This document shows positions 1 through 8,240 of a DNA stretch of 64,000 nt, one piece after another. Under the pieces are notes generated by a model. That model searched no databases, was not told the origin of the DNA, and worked only from the letters and a program-made list of their open reading frames with translations. The position numbers and the translations under genes are program-made. The stretch is taken from NCBI GenBank assembly GCA_035443885.1, contig DAOMNO010000005.1, forward strand, positions 62,001 to 126,000, given 5' to 3'. The stretch's first letter is position 1. Every line of letters begins with the position of its first letter. The DNA comes from DAOMNO01 sp035443885 (GTDB taxonomy: Bacteria; Planctomycetota; Phycisphaerae; Phycisphaerales; SM1A02).

Positions 1-313
1 CGAACAGTCGCCCCGCAAGGCGGTCAACGGTGGCAGGATTGCGCTCGATCGCGCCCAGATCGCGCTTCAGGTATGCGACGTAGGAATCCTTGATCGGGAA
101 GAGTTTCAGTTTGAGCAATGCCGAAACGAGTTCTGTATTGCTTTGCCGTTTGAACGCGGTCTCGACGGCTGCCCACTTCTTCTCGTCGAGTTCACGTACG
201 TTGTCCGGTGCCATCGGATAAACGCGGAACAGTTCATCCAGATAGTTTCTCTGGTTGGCGAATTCGATGCTGAGTTTGGTCCAAGGGTTCATCAGATATG
301 GGTTCCGAATCAT
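1..313 (-). CDS. Partial protein (N-terminus only), possibly a type II restriction endonuclease
   Basis: The reading frame stays open for 104 codons from an ATG at 313 to the left window edge, so the C-terminus is missing. A GGGAG ribosome binding site lies about 8 bases upstream of that ATG; an in-frame ATG at 331 is the alternative start. The fragment begins MIRNPYLMNPWTKLSIEFAN and contains LFPIKDSYVAYLKRD. This reminds me of the N-terminal region of some type II restriction endonucleases that act with a neighbouring DNA methylase, but it rests on memory of the pattern only and no catalytic residues lie in the visible part. If that reading is right, a methylase should sit just beyond the left edge. 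It could equally be an uncharacterised protein. Confidence 0.6.
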   Translation of the reverse strand, partial: MIRNPYLMNPWTKLSIEFANQRNYLDELFRVYPMAPDNVRELDEKKWAAVETAFKRQSNTELVSALLKLKLFPIKDSYVAYLKRDLGAIERNPATVDRLAGRLF

Positions 314-775
314 CGCGCTTGCTCCCGCCATTGTGGCAGGGTTGCGTTAGGGGGTCAAGTCGGGTGTTCGCGTCGTGAGCCATTGGAGCAGTCGAAGTAA
401 AAACCGCGAGTACACCATCGGTGTATTGAGAATCTCCTTCGGGTGCTGGCTGGGCTGCTCCCGCTGCGCGATCGGGTGGGCCTCCGCCTGATAGTCGTCA
501 GACCACCGCCCCCGGCAGTTCCGTCCGCGCGGGTGTAGGTTGGGCACCTCCCACCCTTCAACTCCACGTTTTTTCGGGAATGCAGCGACGATGCGGGGCG
601 TTCGTTGTGTTGAATGGTCGAGCGGGATCGAGTTTCATCGCGCGGGACTGAGCGAAACACGCTTCACGCTTCGCGATGAAGCAGGGCACCCCCTTCGGAG
701 CAGCCCACGGAACGGCAAGGCGCATGTGCGATTCGGCGCGCCGTGTGGCATGGCGCCACACGGTGCGCGCTGGGA
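314..775. other. Intergenic stretch, no supported gene
   Basis: This 462-base gap separates the edge fragment from the dockerin protein to its right. Several short frames overlap here in both directions, but none has a convincing start, composition or family resemblance. The only structure that stands out is the GC-rich inverted repeat at 736-768, described separately, and a small palindrome around 411-425 (TACACC/GGTGTA). Confidence 0.6.
736..768 (-). terminator. Stem-loop downstream of the dockerin propeller gene
   Basis: Positions 736-749 and 755-768 form a 14-bp inverted repeat (core CCGTGTGGC/GCCACACGG, one G-U pair) around a 5-base loop. It lies just 3' of the minus-strand gene that ends at 776. 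There is no T-tract on either side, so it may be a non-canonical terminator or an mRNA-stabilising hairpin. Confidence 0.45.
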
Positions 776-2311
776 TCAACCCCAATTGGCGAGCAGGATG
801 AGCAGGTCGAGGACATCGACGACGGCGTCGTTGTTCAGGTCGGCAGCGCAGCAGGCAGCGGTGCATGGCCCCCAGGCGCTGAGCAGCGCGAGCAGGTCGA
901 GCACGTCGATGCTGCCATCGCCGTTGAGGTCTGCGGGGTTGAACTCTCCGCAGCCCTGCAGCATGGCGATTCTTCGATTGAGCACGCCGTTGATATGCGT
1001 GAAGTTACCGGAGAAGAAGAGCGCGGGTTGGCCTGCGGGTGTGAGGGGGTTGCACGCGGGGTTGCCGTTGTGTCCGTGGATGGTATAGCTGTAGGTTGCA
1101 CCGCCCGGTGACCCGCCGGTAAGGTTGCCTTCGTACACGGCGTGCCACTGGCCGTTCTGCCATTTGGCGACGCCGTGGGCGTCGACGCCGCCGACGGTGG
1201 GGAAGTTGCCGGCGATGTAGAGTGCGGGGCCGAGGCCGTCATCGAACGACGTTATGCCGTACACGACGAGCTGGCAGCTTGGGCAGCCGGGGTAGCCGGA
1301 GAGGCCGGTGCCAACCGGCTGCCAGTTCATGGATTGATTCGGCTGGAGCCTCGCGATGCGGCTGGCGTTGACATTGCCGATGCTGGTGAAGAGGCCGCCT
1401 GCATAGAGGGCGGCACCTGTTTCGTTCACATGAGTTCGCAGTGCGCGGATGGTCCCGAACTGGTTGGTCTGCCCGCCGCCAGACCATGCAGTGCCGTTGT
1501 AGCGGACGAGATTTCGGCTGGTGATGCCGCCGATGCCGGAGAAGTCGCCGCCGACGTAGAGGTATGAGACGCCGTTGACAGTAAAGACTTCCATGGCATA
1601 GGGATTTGCAGGCGAACCGAAGTTACCGGTGATCGGTGAGAATGTTCCGCCACTGGATTGATAGACGCGTCCCATGATGGGTCCGGCTACGAAGATGCGC
1701 GGACCTGCGCCAAGGTCGCCAACGGCCATGGCAGCGACACCGCCCGCCATCGGCGTGCCTGCTGTGCCGCCGGCGAGCCACTGCGTGCCGTCCCACTTGG
1801 CAACACGGGCTGTACCTGGAACGTTGTTTCCTGCGAATGCGAAGTCGCCGCCGACATAGAGCTTTTCACCTGTGCCGTCGTCGAAGACAGCGAGAGCCCA
1901 TGCCGATTCGAAGGTGCCGGGCGTGCCCACACCTACGTCAAGCGCGGACCATGTTGAGCCGTCCCACTTGGCGATGTTGCGAGCCGGGACGCCGTTGATG
2001 GATTCAAACGTCCCCACGACGTAGAGGGCGGGCCCGTTGCCATCGTCCCAGACGTGCAACGAGCGGATGAATTCAGAGTTGAAAGGTGCTTCCGGACCCG
2101 TCCCGCTGATGCCATGCACGAGGGTTGGCAGACAGTCCACGCCCTGCATGGGGATGTCGATTCCACGCGCTTCGCGTTCAGGAGAAGGGGTTGCGCCGAA
2201 AGGGTTCGACTGAGGGCGGATGTTGTCGGCGCCTGCGCCAGTAAGCGCTGTGAGTGTGGCAGCAGCGCAAAGGAGAATCATCGCGCGGCCCGTTTTGATT
2301 CGTTTCTTCAT
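776..2311 (-). CDS. Secreted seven-repeat propeller protein with C-terminal dockerin-like repeats
   Basis: The 511-residue product starts with a signal peptide (MKKR..., hydrophobic core LLCAAATLTALTGAGA). About seven copies follow of a roughly 50-residue unit of the form DDGxGxxLYVGGxFxxxxGxxxxxIAKWDGxxW, which suggests a seven-bladed beta-propeller. The last 55 residues hold two EF-hand/dockerin-like units (ADLNGDGSIDVLDLLALL... and ADLNNDAVVDVLDLLILLANWG), the GC-type dockerin pattern common in Phycisphaerae secreted proteins. The Asp/Asn positions fit calcium loops. The ligand and partner are unknown. A paralogue with the same architecture plus an Ig-like domain lies at 50720-52354. The gene is transcribed away from the parA-like gene, with which it shares a 248-base promoter region. 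Confidence 0.85.
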   Translation of the reverse strand: MKKRIKTGRAMILLCAAATLTALTGAGADNIRPQSNPFGATPSPEREARGIDIPMQGVDCLPTLVHGISGTGPEAPFNSEFIRSLHVWDDGNGPALYVVGTFESINGVPARNIAKWDGSTWSALDVGVGTPGTFESAWALAVFDDGTGEKLYVGGDFAFAGNNVPGTARVAKWDGTQWLAGGTAGTPMAGGVAAMAVGDLGAGPRIFVAGPIMGRVYQSSGGTFSPITGNFGSPANPYAMEVFTVNGVSYLYVGGDFSGIGGITSRNLVRYNGTAWSGGGQTNQFGTIRALRTHVNETGAALYAGGLFTSIGNVNASRIARLQPNQSMNWQPVGTGLSGYPGCPSCQLVVYGITSFDDGLGPALYIAGNFPTVGGVDAHGVAKWQNGQWHAVYEGNLTGGSPGGATYSYTIHGHNGNPACNPLTPAGQPALFFSGNFTHINGVLNRRIAMLQGCGEFNPADLNGDGSIDVLDLLALLSAWGPCTAACCAADLNNDAVVDVLDLLILLANWG

Positions 2312-2559
2312 GGTTCTCAGGTCTCACTCCGGGCTTCCACGCAACAAGGCGACGGAAGCAGTCCTGTCTTTTCTCACAGTGATCACGACGACCACCGCCG
2401 TGCGCCCCATGAGATGAGAGGCGAACGGGAAAAGATAGCAAGCGCGCTGTGCATCGAGAACCCATCCAGTTTAACTTTTCGCGAGAATCTGCACGTCAAG
2501 CACCAATCAGCGTCGATGAATACTGCAGCGTTGATGCAGGCTGAATATACTCACGCTCC

Positions 2560-3546
2560 ATGGCTCATCCCGTGCGCACCATTGCAATGCTCAACCAGAA
2601 AGGCGGCGTCGGCAAGACGACCTCGACGGTCAATCTTGGTGCTGCGATCGCAGAAGCCGGGCGGCGGGTCTGCATGATCGACCTCGACCCGCAGGCGCAT
2701 CTCACGCTGCATCTCGGCATCGAGCCGACCGACGAGCAGGGCAGACAGCGGAAAACCGTGTACGACCTGCTGGTTGATCCAGAATGCGACGCTTCGGAAA
2801 CGCTCGTCCACGCGAGGACGAATCTTGATGTCATTCCCGCGGAAGTCGATCTCGCCGCAGCGGAAACAGAGCTGGCCAACGAGCCGGACCGTCAGCAGAT
2901 TCTTCGCAGGAAGTTCTCGCTGATCGCAGATCAATACGATTTCGTGCTGATTGACTGCCCGCCGAGCCTTGGCCTGCTCACGCTGAACGCACTGGCCTTG
3001 GCTCGTGAGGTGTTCGTGCCGATGCAGGCACACTTCCTCGCGTTGCAGGGCGTGAGCAAACTGCTGGAAACGGTCGGATTGGTGTGCACATCTGTGAACC
3101 CGCAGCTTCGCGTAACGGGCATCGTGCTGTGTATGCACGAGGGGCAGACAACGCTGGCCAAAGAGATCGTGACCGATCTGGATGCGTTCTTTGAGCAGTC
3201 GCGCGGGCAGAATGTGCCATGGCGAAGCTGCCGCGTGCTGCGGCCTGCGATTCGCCGCAACATCAAACTGGCGGAAGCGCCGAGCTTCGGCAAGACGATT
3301 TTCGACTACGAGCCGACCTGCCCCGGCGCAGCGGATTACCGCGCCTTGGCGCAGCGCGTGTTGGCCGAGTGGGACGCGATGCGCGGGAAAACGTCAAAGC
3401 GCCCATACGTCGAAACATCGTCGCCATCAGCTTCGTCAACGACGGCACGCGCCGAGATGGATGAAATCGATCCGCCGGTGGTGATGACGGTCGCTGCAGG
3501 CGGCTCGGCAGCCCAGCCGGTGCGCGAGAACGATGTCGCACGTTGA
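2560..3546 (+). CDS. ParA/Soj-family ATPase
   Basis: The 328-residue protein opens with the deviant Walker A motif LNQKGGVGKTTSTVNLG (K14 and K19 are the signature lysines), followed by MIDLDPQAHLT and the Walker B-like strand VLIDCPPSLGLLTLNAL, all characteristic of ParA/MinD ATPases. Such proteins form ATP-dependent dimers that segregate chromosomes or position large complexes. No ParB gene or parS-like repeat is visible nearby, so this may be an orphan ParA with another cargo. The C-terminal 45 residues are Ser/Thr/Ala-rich and probably disordered. Its 3' end overlaps the next gene by 14 bases, suggesting translational coupling. Confidence 0.88.
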   Translation: MAHPVRTIAMLNQKGGVGKTTSTVNLGAAIAEAGRRVCMIDLDPQAHLTLHLGIEPTDEQGRQRKTVYDLLVDPECDASETLVHARTNLDVIPAEVDLAAAETELANEPDRQQILRRKFSLIADQYDFVLIDCPPSLGLLTLNALALAREVFVPMQAHFLALQGVSKLLETVGLVCTSVNPQLRVTGIVLCMHEGQTTLAKEIVTDLDAFFEQSRGQNVPWRSCRVLRPAIRRNIKLAEAPSFGKTIFDYEPTCPGAADYRALAQRVLAEWDAMRGKTSKRPYVETSSPSASSTTARAEMDEIDPPVVMTVAAGGSAAQPVRENDVAR

Positions 3547-4714
3547 TCCTGCACGCGCGAGGCAGCGGCGCATCGCGCGGCCTTGGCGCGTGCTGTTCAT
3601 CGTGTACGCCGCCGCCATGACGACCGGCACGCACTGGCCGCGACTGGATTTGTCCGTCGGCGAGATTCGCGCACCCGACAAGATTCTGCACATGCTGGCC
3701 TTCGGCGGTCTGGCGTTTCTGCTGTCGCGCACGCGCTGGGTTCGCAGCAGGTGGATGTTGCTGTTCATCATGCTCGTCTGGGCGATGCTTGACGAAATCA
3801 CGCAGGCGATTCCCATTCTGGGGCGCACGTTCTCGTGGCTGGATGTCAGCGCTGGCGCGATGGGCATCGCGCTGGTAACGCTTTGGCTCTGGGTGCTCGG
3901 TCCCGTGGGGGGTGAGTTGAATCGCCGCAGGCAGCAGTTCGCGGAGTACGTGCTGGATGAAATGGCATTGCGGCCTGTTGTGTGGTTTCTCACCGGCGCA
4001 GCAGGATTGCTGATGGCCGGCGCGACCGGCACCGCGGCTGGATTGATCCTGTGGTGGCGGCATCCGGATGGCATTTACACGGCAGCCGTCGCAGGCGCAA
4101 TTGCGGGCAGCATCGCTGGAGCGCACGGCATGATTGATGCGCTGTGGCGGCGCGAGCGCATGAAGATCGAGCCGACCAAACCGTGCTTTGCATGCGGCTA
4201 CGCGCTGGGGAATGCATCAGTCAAGGAATCCGGTATCGGTCGTTGTCCATCGTGCGGCGAGTCGTTTCATCTTCTGCAATGGTCGATGCGAGCGAACCTG
4301 TCATCGGCATCGGCTCGCTCGCTGTCGTTCCGCGCGGTTGCCGTGGCGATCATTCTCGCTGTCGGCAGCGCGATTGCGTATGGCGTGGTCTGGGCAGCGT
4401 GGACGTACCTGCCAACGGGCATGAGGGGACTCGTGCTTGAATCGCGCATTCCGAACGACCTGCGACTTGTGGTCGATCTGTTTGCGGTCGGCACGATCAT
4501 CGCCCTGGCGGCGCGCGTCTATCGCGCGGGCGTGGCCCGCATTGTGGATAGACAGGCGAGTACATGCCGCGCGTGCGGCCACGATGTGCACGCCACCGGC
4601 ACGGAGCGGAGCGTGGGCATCTGCGGCGAGTGCGGCGTGCCTTTTGTGCGGATGGATGACATGACGAATCCGCAGCACAACAAATTAACAAGTTCACAGG
4701 GAGCGAGCCGATGA
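3533..4714 (+). CDS. VanZ-like membrane protein with two zinc-ribbon motifs
   Basis: The 393-residue protein has an N-terminal VanZ-like core: PDKILHMLAFGGLAFLL, then DEITQAIPILGRTFSWLDV, then further hydrophobic helices. VanZ-family proteins are small polytopic membrane proteins of poorly known function; the namesake affects teicoplanin resistance. After about residue 200 come two CxxC...CxxC clusters (CFACGY...CPSCGE near 215-240 and CRACGH...CGECGV near 345-370) that look like zinc ribbons, with two or three membrane helices between them. The overlap with the ParA gene suggests one operon, and murJ follows 100 bases later. The zinc-ribbon extension is unusual for VanZ proteins. Confidence 0.72.
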   Translation: MSHVDPARARQRRIARPWRVLFIVYAAAMTTGTHWPRLDLSVGEIRAPDKILHMLAFGGLAFLLSRTRWVRSRWMLLFIMLVWAMLDEITQAIPILGRTFSWLDVSAGAMGIALVTLWLWVLGPVGGELNRRRQQFAEYVLDEMALRPVVWFLTGAAGLLMAGATGTAAGLILWWRHPDGIYTAAVAGAIAGSIAGAHGMIDALWRRERMKIEPTKPCFACGYALGNASVKESGIGRCPSCGESFHLLQWSMRANLSSASARSLSFRAVAVAIILAVGSAIAYGVVWAAWTYLPTGMRGLVLESRIPNDLRLVVDLFAVGTIIALAARVYRAGVARIVDRQASTCRACGHDVHATGTERSVGICGECGVPFVRMDDMTNPQHNKLTSSQGASR

Positions 4715-4814
4715 GCGGTGGAGAACGGTCGCTTGTTCTTGAGTGCTTGCCCGACCCACCTCCGTTGCTTGCTTTGTTTTTGACTTGTTGATTTCTTGTG
4801 TCGTAACCGCTCCC

Positions 4815-6407
4815 ATGACCAATCGCTTTGAGCATCACGCCCGCACGGTAACGCTGCTGACCTTCGCCAGCCGCGTAACGGGTTTGGCGCGTGATGCAGC
4901 ATTGTCGCGTGTGTTCGGCGCGGGGCTGGTGATGGATGCCTTCTTCTTCGCGTTCATGATTCCCAACCTTTTCCGCAGGCTTTTTGGCGAGGGCGCACTC
5001 GCGGCGGCGTTCCTGCCGGTGTATTCCAAGCTCAATCGCGAAGACCCCGCGCAAGCGAGTCGCTTCGCATCGCTGACAATCGCGATGCTTACGGTTGTGC
5101 TCGGCGCCATCGTGCTGGCGGGCGAGGTCGTGCTGTATGTCGTGTCCGCCTGGCATGGGCATGAGAATCTCGCGGTGTGGCTGATGATGGTGATGCTGCC
5201 GTACATGCCACTGGTGTGCGTGGTGGCCATCCTCGGCGCGATGATGCAGGTGCATGGCCGGTTCGGGCCGACGGCTGCTGCGCCCATGCTGCTGAACCTG
5301 ATGATCGTTGCGGCGGCGATTGGTTTTGCCGTCATGCTTGATGCAGAAAACGAGCGACATCGGCTGGTCAACATCGGTGCGGTGGCGGGGTGCGTGTCGC
5401 TGTCGGGCGTCATTCAGGTGTTGTGGTCGATGTATTCGCTGCGCGATGTTGCATGGTGGAACCGAGACTGGAGCAACGCGTGGCAACCGGTGCGAAGGAT
5501 GTGGGGGCAGGCGCTGCCGATGATCGTCGGCCTCGGCGTGCTGCAGTTCAACACGCTGTTCGACGGCTTCATCGCAAGCTACCCCAGCGTCGTCGGTCCG
5601 ACGATCTTCGGCATTGAGTATCCGCTTGATGAAGGCGCGATGGCTGCCGTCAGCTTCTCGCAGCGGCTGTATCAGTTCCCGCTTGGCGTGTTCGGCATCG
5701 CAGTGGCGACGGCAATCTTCCCGCTGCTGGCGCGATTAAGCGATGATCGCGATGGTTTTGCAGATGCGCTGCGGCGTGGACTGCGTCTGGTCGTGTTCAT
5801 CGGGCTGCCTGCCAGCGTGGGGCTGATGCTCGTGCGCGAGCCGCTGACAGCCGTCATTCTGCAGGGCGGCGACTTCACCGCTGAAGACACCCGCCGGGTC
5901 AGTTTTGTTCTGCTTGGTTACGCACCTGCGATCTGGGCGTATTCAATGATTCATGTTTTGACGCGAGCGTTCTATGCAAGGAGCGATTCCAAAACGCCGG
6001 TGCGAATCGCGATCAGCGTGGTCGGTCTCAATCTCGCGCTTAATCTCACCCTCATCTGGACACCACTGCGCGAAGCGGGGCTTGCATGGTCCACCGCGAT
6101 CTGCGCGCTAGTGCAGGTTGTGTTGCTGCTTGCGATGATTCGCCGAAGCGTGCCGGGGGTGATTGACCCGATCGTGGTTACAAGCTGGCTGAAGACGGTG
6201 TTCGCCAGCGTGGTGATGGCGGGGGCAACGTTTGCAGTTGGCGCGATGCTGACCAGCACAGAAGCAAGCGGTTGGTCATGGATGCAATCGTGTATCGCAC
6301 TTGCAGTCATGGTGGGCGCGGGCGGTCTCACGGTGCTCGTCATTTCACTCATCCTGCGCATGCCTGAGCTTCGCTGGGCCATGGGGCGAGGCGAAACCCG
6401 TACATGA
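4815..6407 (+). CDS. murJ: MurJ lipid II flippase
   Basis: The 530-residue polytopic membrane protein starts MTNRFEHHARTVTLLTFASR and contains the MurJ/MviN hallmarks SRVTGLARDAALSRVFG, AFFFAFMIPNLFRRLFGEGA and SFSQRLYQFPLGVFGIAVAT. Around fourteen hydrophobic segments can be counted, as expected for the MOP superfamily. MurJ flips lipid-linked peptidoglycan precursor across the inner membrane. I chose the ATG at 4815 because the conserved region begins directly there; the frame is open upstream to an ATG at 4743, but those 24 residues are not family-like. Its presence agrees with Planctomycetota making peptidoglycan. Confidence 0.93.
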   Translation: MTNRFEHHARTVTLLTFASRVTGLARDAALSRVFGAGLVMDAFFFAFMIPNLFRRLFGEGALAAAFLPVYSKLNREDPAQASRFASLTIAMLTVVLGAIVLAGEVVLYVVSAWHGHENLAVWLMMVMLPYMPLVCVVAILGAMMQVHGRFGPTAAAPMLLNLMIVAAAIGFAVMLDAENERHRLVNIGAVAGCVSLSGVIQVLWSMYSLRDVAWWNRDWSNAWQPVRRMWGQALPMIVGLGVLQFNTLFDGFIASYPSVVGPTIFGIEYPLDEGAMAAVSFSQRLYQFPLGVFGIAVATAIFPLLARLSDDRDGFADALRRGLRLVVFIGLPASVGLMLVREPLTAVILQGGDFTAEDTRRVSFVLLGYAPAIWAYSMIHVLTRAFYARSDSKTPVRIAISVVGLNLALNLTLIWTPLREAGLAWSTAICALVQVVLLLAMIRRSVPGVIDPIVVTSWLKTVFASVVMAGATFAVGAMLTSTEASGWSWMQSCIALAVMVGAGGLTVLVISLILRMPELRWAMGRGETRT

Positions 6408-6544
6408 CGCGAAAGTCGTGTGAGATTTCACACTTCGTCATTGCGAGCGCAGGCTGTTGTCTTTATTGTGGATGCTGAATGGGGCTGGAGTTCATGCGCA
6501 GCTCGTGCTGCGCGTTCTTCTGGCAACAAGTCAATGGAGGAAAC

Positions 6545-8017
6545 ATGAAGACAAGACAAATCAATGTTCTTGGTGCGGTTTCGCTTGGCATCAGCGGCGC
6601 CGCGTTTGCGGGCGTCACGCAGGTTGATGCCATCGCTCGCGTCGGCGAGCTGGCGCCTGGCGGTGAAGGCGCGACGTTCTCGTCGTTCAATCCGCCGTTC
6701 GTCAATGGTCTCGGCCAAGTCGGCTTCACCGGGCAGCTCAGCGCTGGCGGACCGTTCGTTTTTCACACGGATAGCGTCATCTGGCTGAATCACCATGCAC
6801 CGAAGGGTTTCACACTCACCGGCACGGAAGCGACGATGGGGATCAGTGATGCGGGCGGGTTCATCTACAGCCCGAGCACAAACGGCACGGATTCCGTGTG
6901 GACGGAAAACGGCCTGCTGCTGAGAGGCAGCGACCCGGCGCCTGGCATGCCCGGCATGTATGCCACGTTCAGCAGTCGCCCGCGCATGCTGCCCGATGGC
7001 ACTGCGGTCTGGGTCGCGGGTATGCGAGACACGCCTGACAGCCAGACTTCACAGGGCCGCATTCTGTATGTGTGTGCAGATACGTCGGACCCGTCATCCA
7101 GCGTGCCTGCACTGCATACGCAGCAGCAGTTCAATGTTGGCGGTAATTTCCACACGCCCACGGCAAGCGGCATCGGTTTCAATTTTGATGCGTCGGACAA
7201 CGCGCAGTATCTGATCAACGAGCTGATCCTCGCTGGCCTGCCGACGGCGAGCAACACGTTCATTTGGATCAACGGCAACCTCGTGCATCGTCAGGGCGAT
7301 CCTGTGGGCGATGGCACCAACTGGAACAGCTTCCGCGGTGTCGGCATCAACAACAGCGGCGATTACTGCTTCGGCGGCGCCACGTCCGGCGGTCCGACAG
7401 CGACAAACGAGTTTCTTGCCTATAACGGACAGATCATTGCCAGGCGTGGTGATACGCTTGCGGGCATTCAACTGGCAAGCAGTTGGGCCACACGATGGAC
7501 GAGCATCAACAACCTCGGCCAGGTCGCGCATCTCTGGGAAGGCGGCAGCGGTCTGTCGCTTTCCGGCACGCTCTTCGTAACGCTTGACCCCAACGACGCA
7601 GCCAACTCAACCATCGCGCTCGTCTCCGCGTGGCAGGAACTCGACACCACCGGCGATGGCTTCCCTGATGCTGTCATCAGCGACTTCAAGGCGTCCGCGA
7701 CTATCGCGCCCGGCCTTGATTTCTCCGATCACCCGTGGGTCTATGTCGAGGTTGATCTGCGCGACATCCTGACCGCGACCGGCGGTTTGGGTGATGCGTA
7801 TGAAGCCATCATCCGTGTGCCATTTCCGCCTGGCGCCACGTGCCCGGCGGACCTCAACAACAGCGGCGCAGTCGATGTGCAGGACCTGCTGATCCTGCTC
7901 GGCGCATGGGGGCCGTGCGGCAAGGGAGATTGTCCGGCGGACCTCAACAACAGCGGCTCGGTCGATGTACAGGACTTGCTGATCCTGCTCGGCGCGTGGG
8001 GACCGTGTAATCCGTAA
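6545..8017 (+). CDS. Secreted repeat-module protein with tandem C-terminal dockerin-like repeats
   Basis: The start at 6545 is set by a strong GGAGG ribosome binding site 5 bases upstream and a signal peptide (MKTRQINVLGAVSLGISGAAFAG). The roughly 410-residue body is built of beta-rich units with motifs such as NGLGQVGFTGQL, GTEATMGISDAGGF and INNLGQVAHLWEGG. These units recur in the C-terminal half of the metalloprotease encoded immediately downstream. The last 55 residues are two nearly identical dockerin-like units (DLNNSGAVDVQDLLILLGAW), each flanked by Cys. The protein is probably surface-attached or part of an extracellular assembly. It resembles no enzyme family that I recognise. A strong terminator follows at 8057-8091. 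Confidence 0.85.
   Translation: MKTRQINVLGAVSLGISGAAFAGVTQVDAIARVGELAPGGEGATFSSFNPPFVNGLGQVGFTGQLSAGGPFVFHTDSVIWLNHHAPKGFTLTGTEATMGISDAGGFIYSPSTNGTDSVWTENGLLLRGSDPAPGMPGMYATFSSRPRMLPDGTAVWVAGMRDTPDSQTSQGRILYVCADTSDPSSSVPALHTQQQFNVGGNFHTPTASGIGFNFDASDNAQYLINELILAGLPTASNTFIWINGNLVHRQGDPVGDGTNWNSFRGVGINNSGDYCFGGATSGGPTATNEFLAYNGQIIARRGDTLAGIQLASSWATRWTSINNLGQVAHLWEGGSGLSLSGTLFVTLDPNDAANSTIALVSAWQELDTTGDGFPDAVISDFKASATIAPGLDFSDHPWVYVEVDLRDILTATGGLGDAYEAIIRVPFPPGATCPADLNNSGAVDVQDLLILLGAWGPCGKGDCPADLNNSGSVDVQDLLILLGAWGPCNP
7841..8008 (+). repeat. Tandem dockerin-like coding repeat
   Basis: Two 78-bp units at 7841-7918 and 7931-8008 (90-bp period) are nearly identical in DNA as well as protein, differing mainly at synonymous sites. 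Each encodes CPADLNNSGxVDVQDLLILL followed by GAWGPC. The near-identity suggests recent duplication or gene conversion. Confidence 0.85.
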
Positions 8018-8056
8018 GAACTGCAACACGCCACCACCTGTTCAGGAATGCAACTC

Positions 8057-8091
8057 AGGATGCCCGCTTACTGGCGGGCGTCCTGTTTTTT
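8057..8091 (+). terminator. Rho-independent terminator
   Basis: An 11-bp stem (AGGATGCCCGC at 8057-8067 with GCGGGCGTCCT at 8074-8084, one G-U pair) closes a 6-base loop and is followed by GTTTTTT. It lies 40 bases after the stop of the secreted repeat-module gene and separates it from the metalloprotease gene. Confidence 0.9.
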
Positions 8092-8240
8092 GCCCGAATC
8101 GCGTGTTTTTCGCATCTCTCTCCATGCAAGTTTATTGCATCGGCCATGTCGAATCGGCATAATGAGCCGTAACGAGCGGCACGGATTCCGTCGGGGTCTG
8201 AAAGCGCCTTGGTCCGTGCCCACCTGATTGGAGTTGAGGG

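Noticed and set aside
540..1111. Plus-strand frames of 122-182 codons over the 3' end of the dockerin gene
   Set aside because: They lie opposite the conserved dockerin units and show no independent signals.
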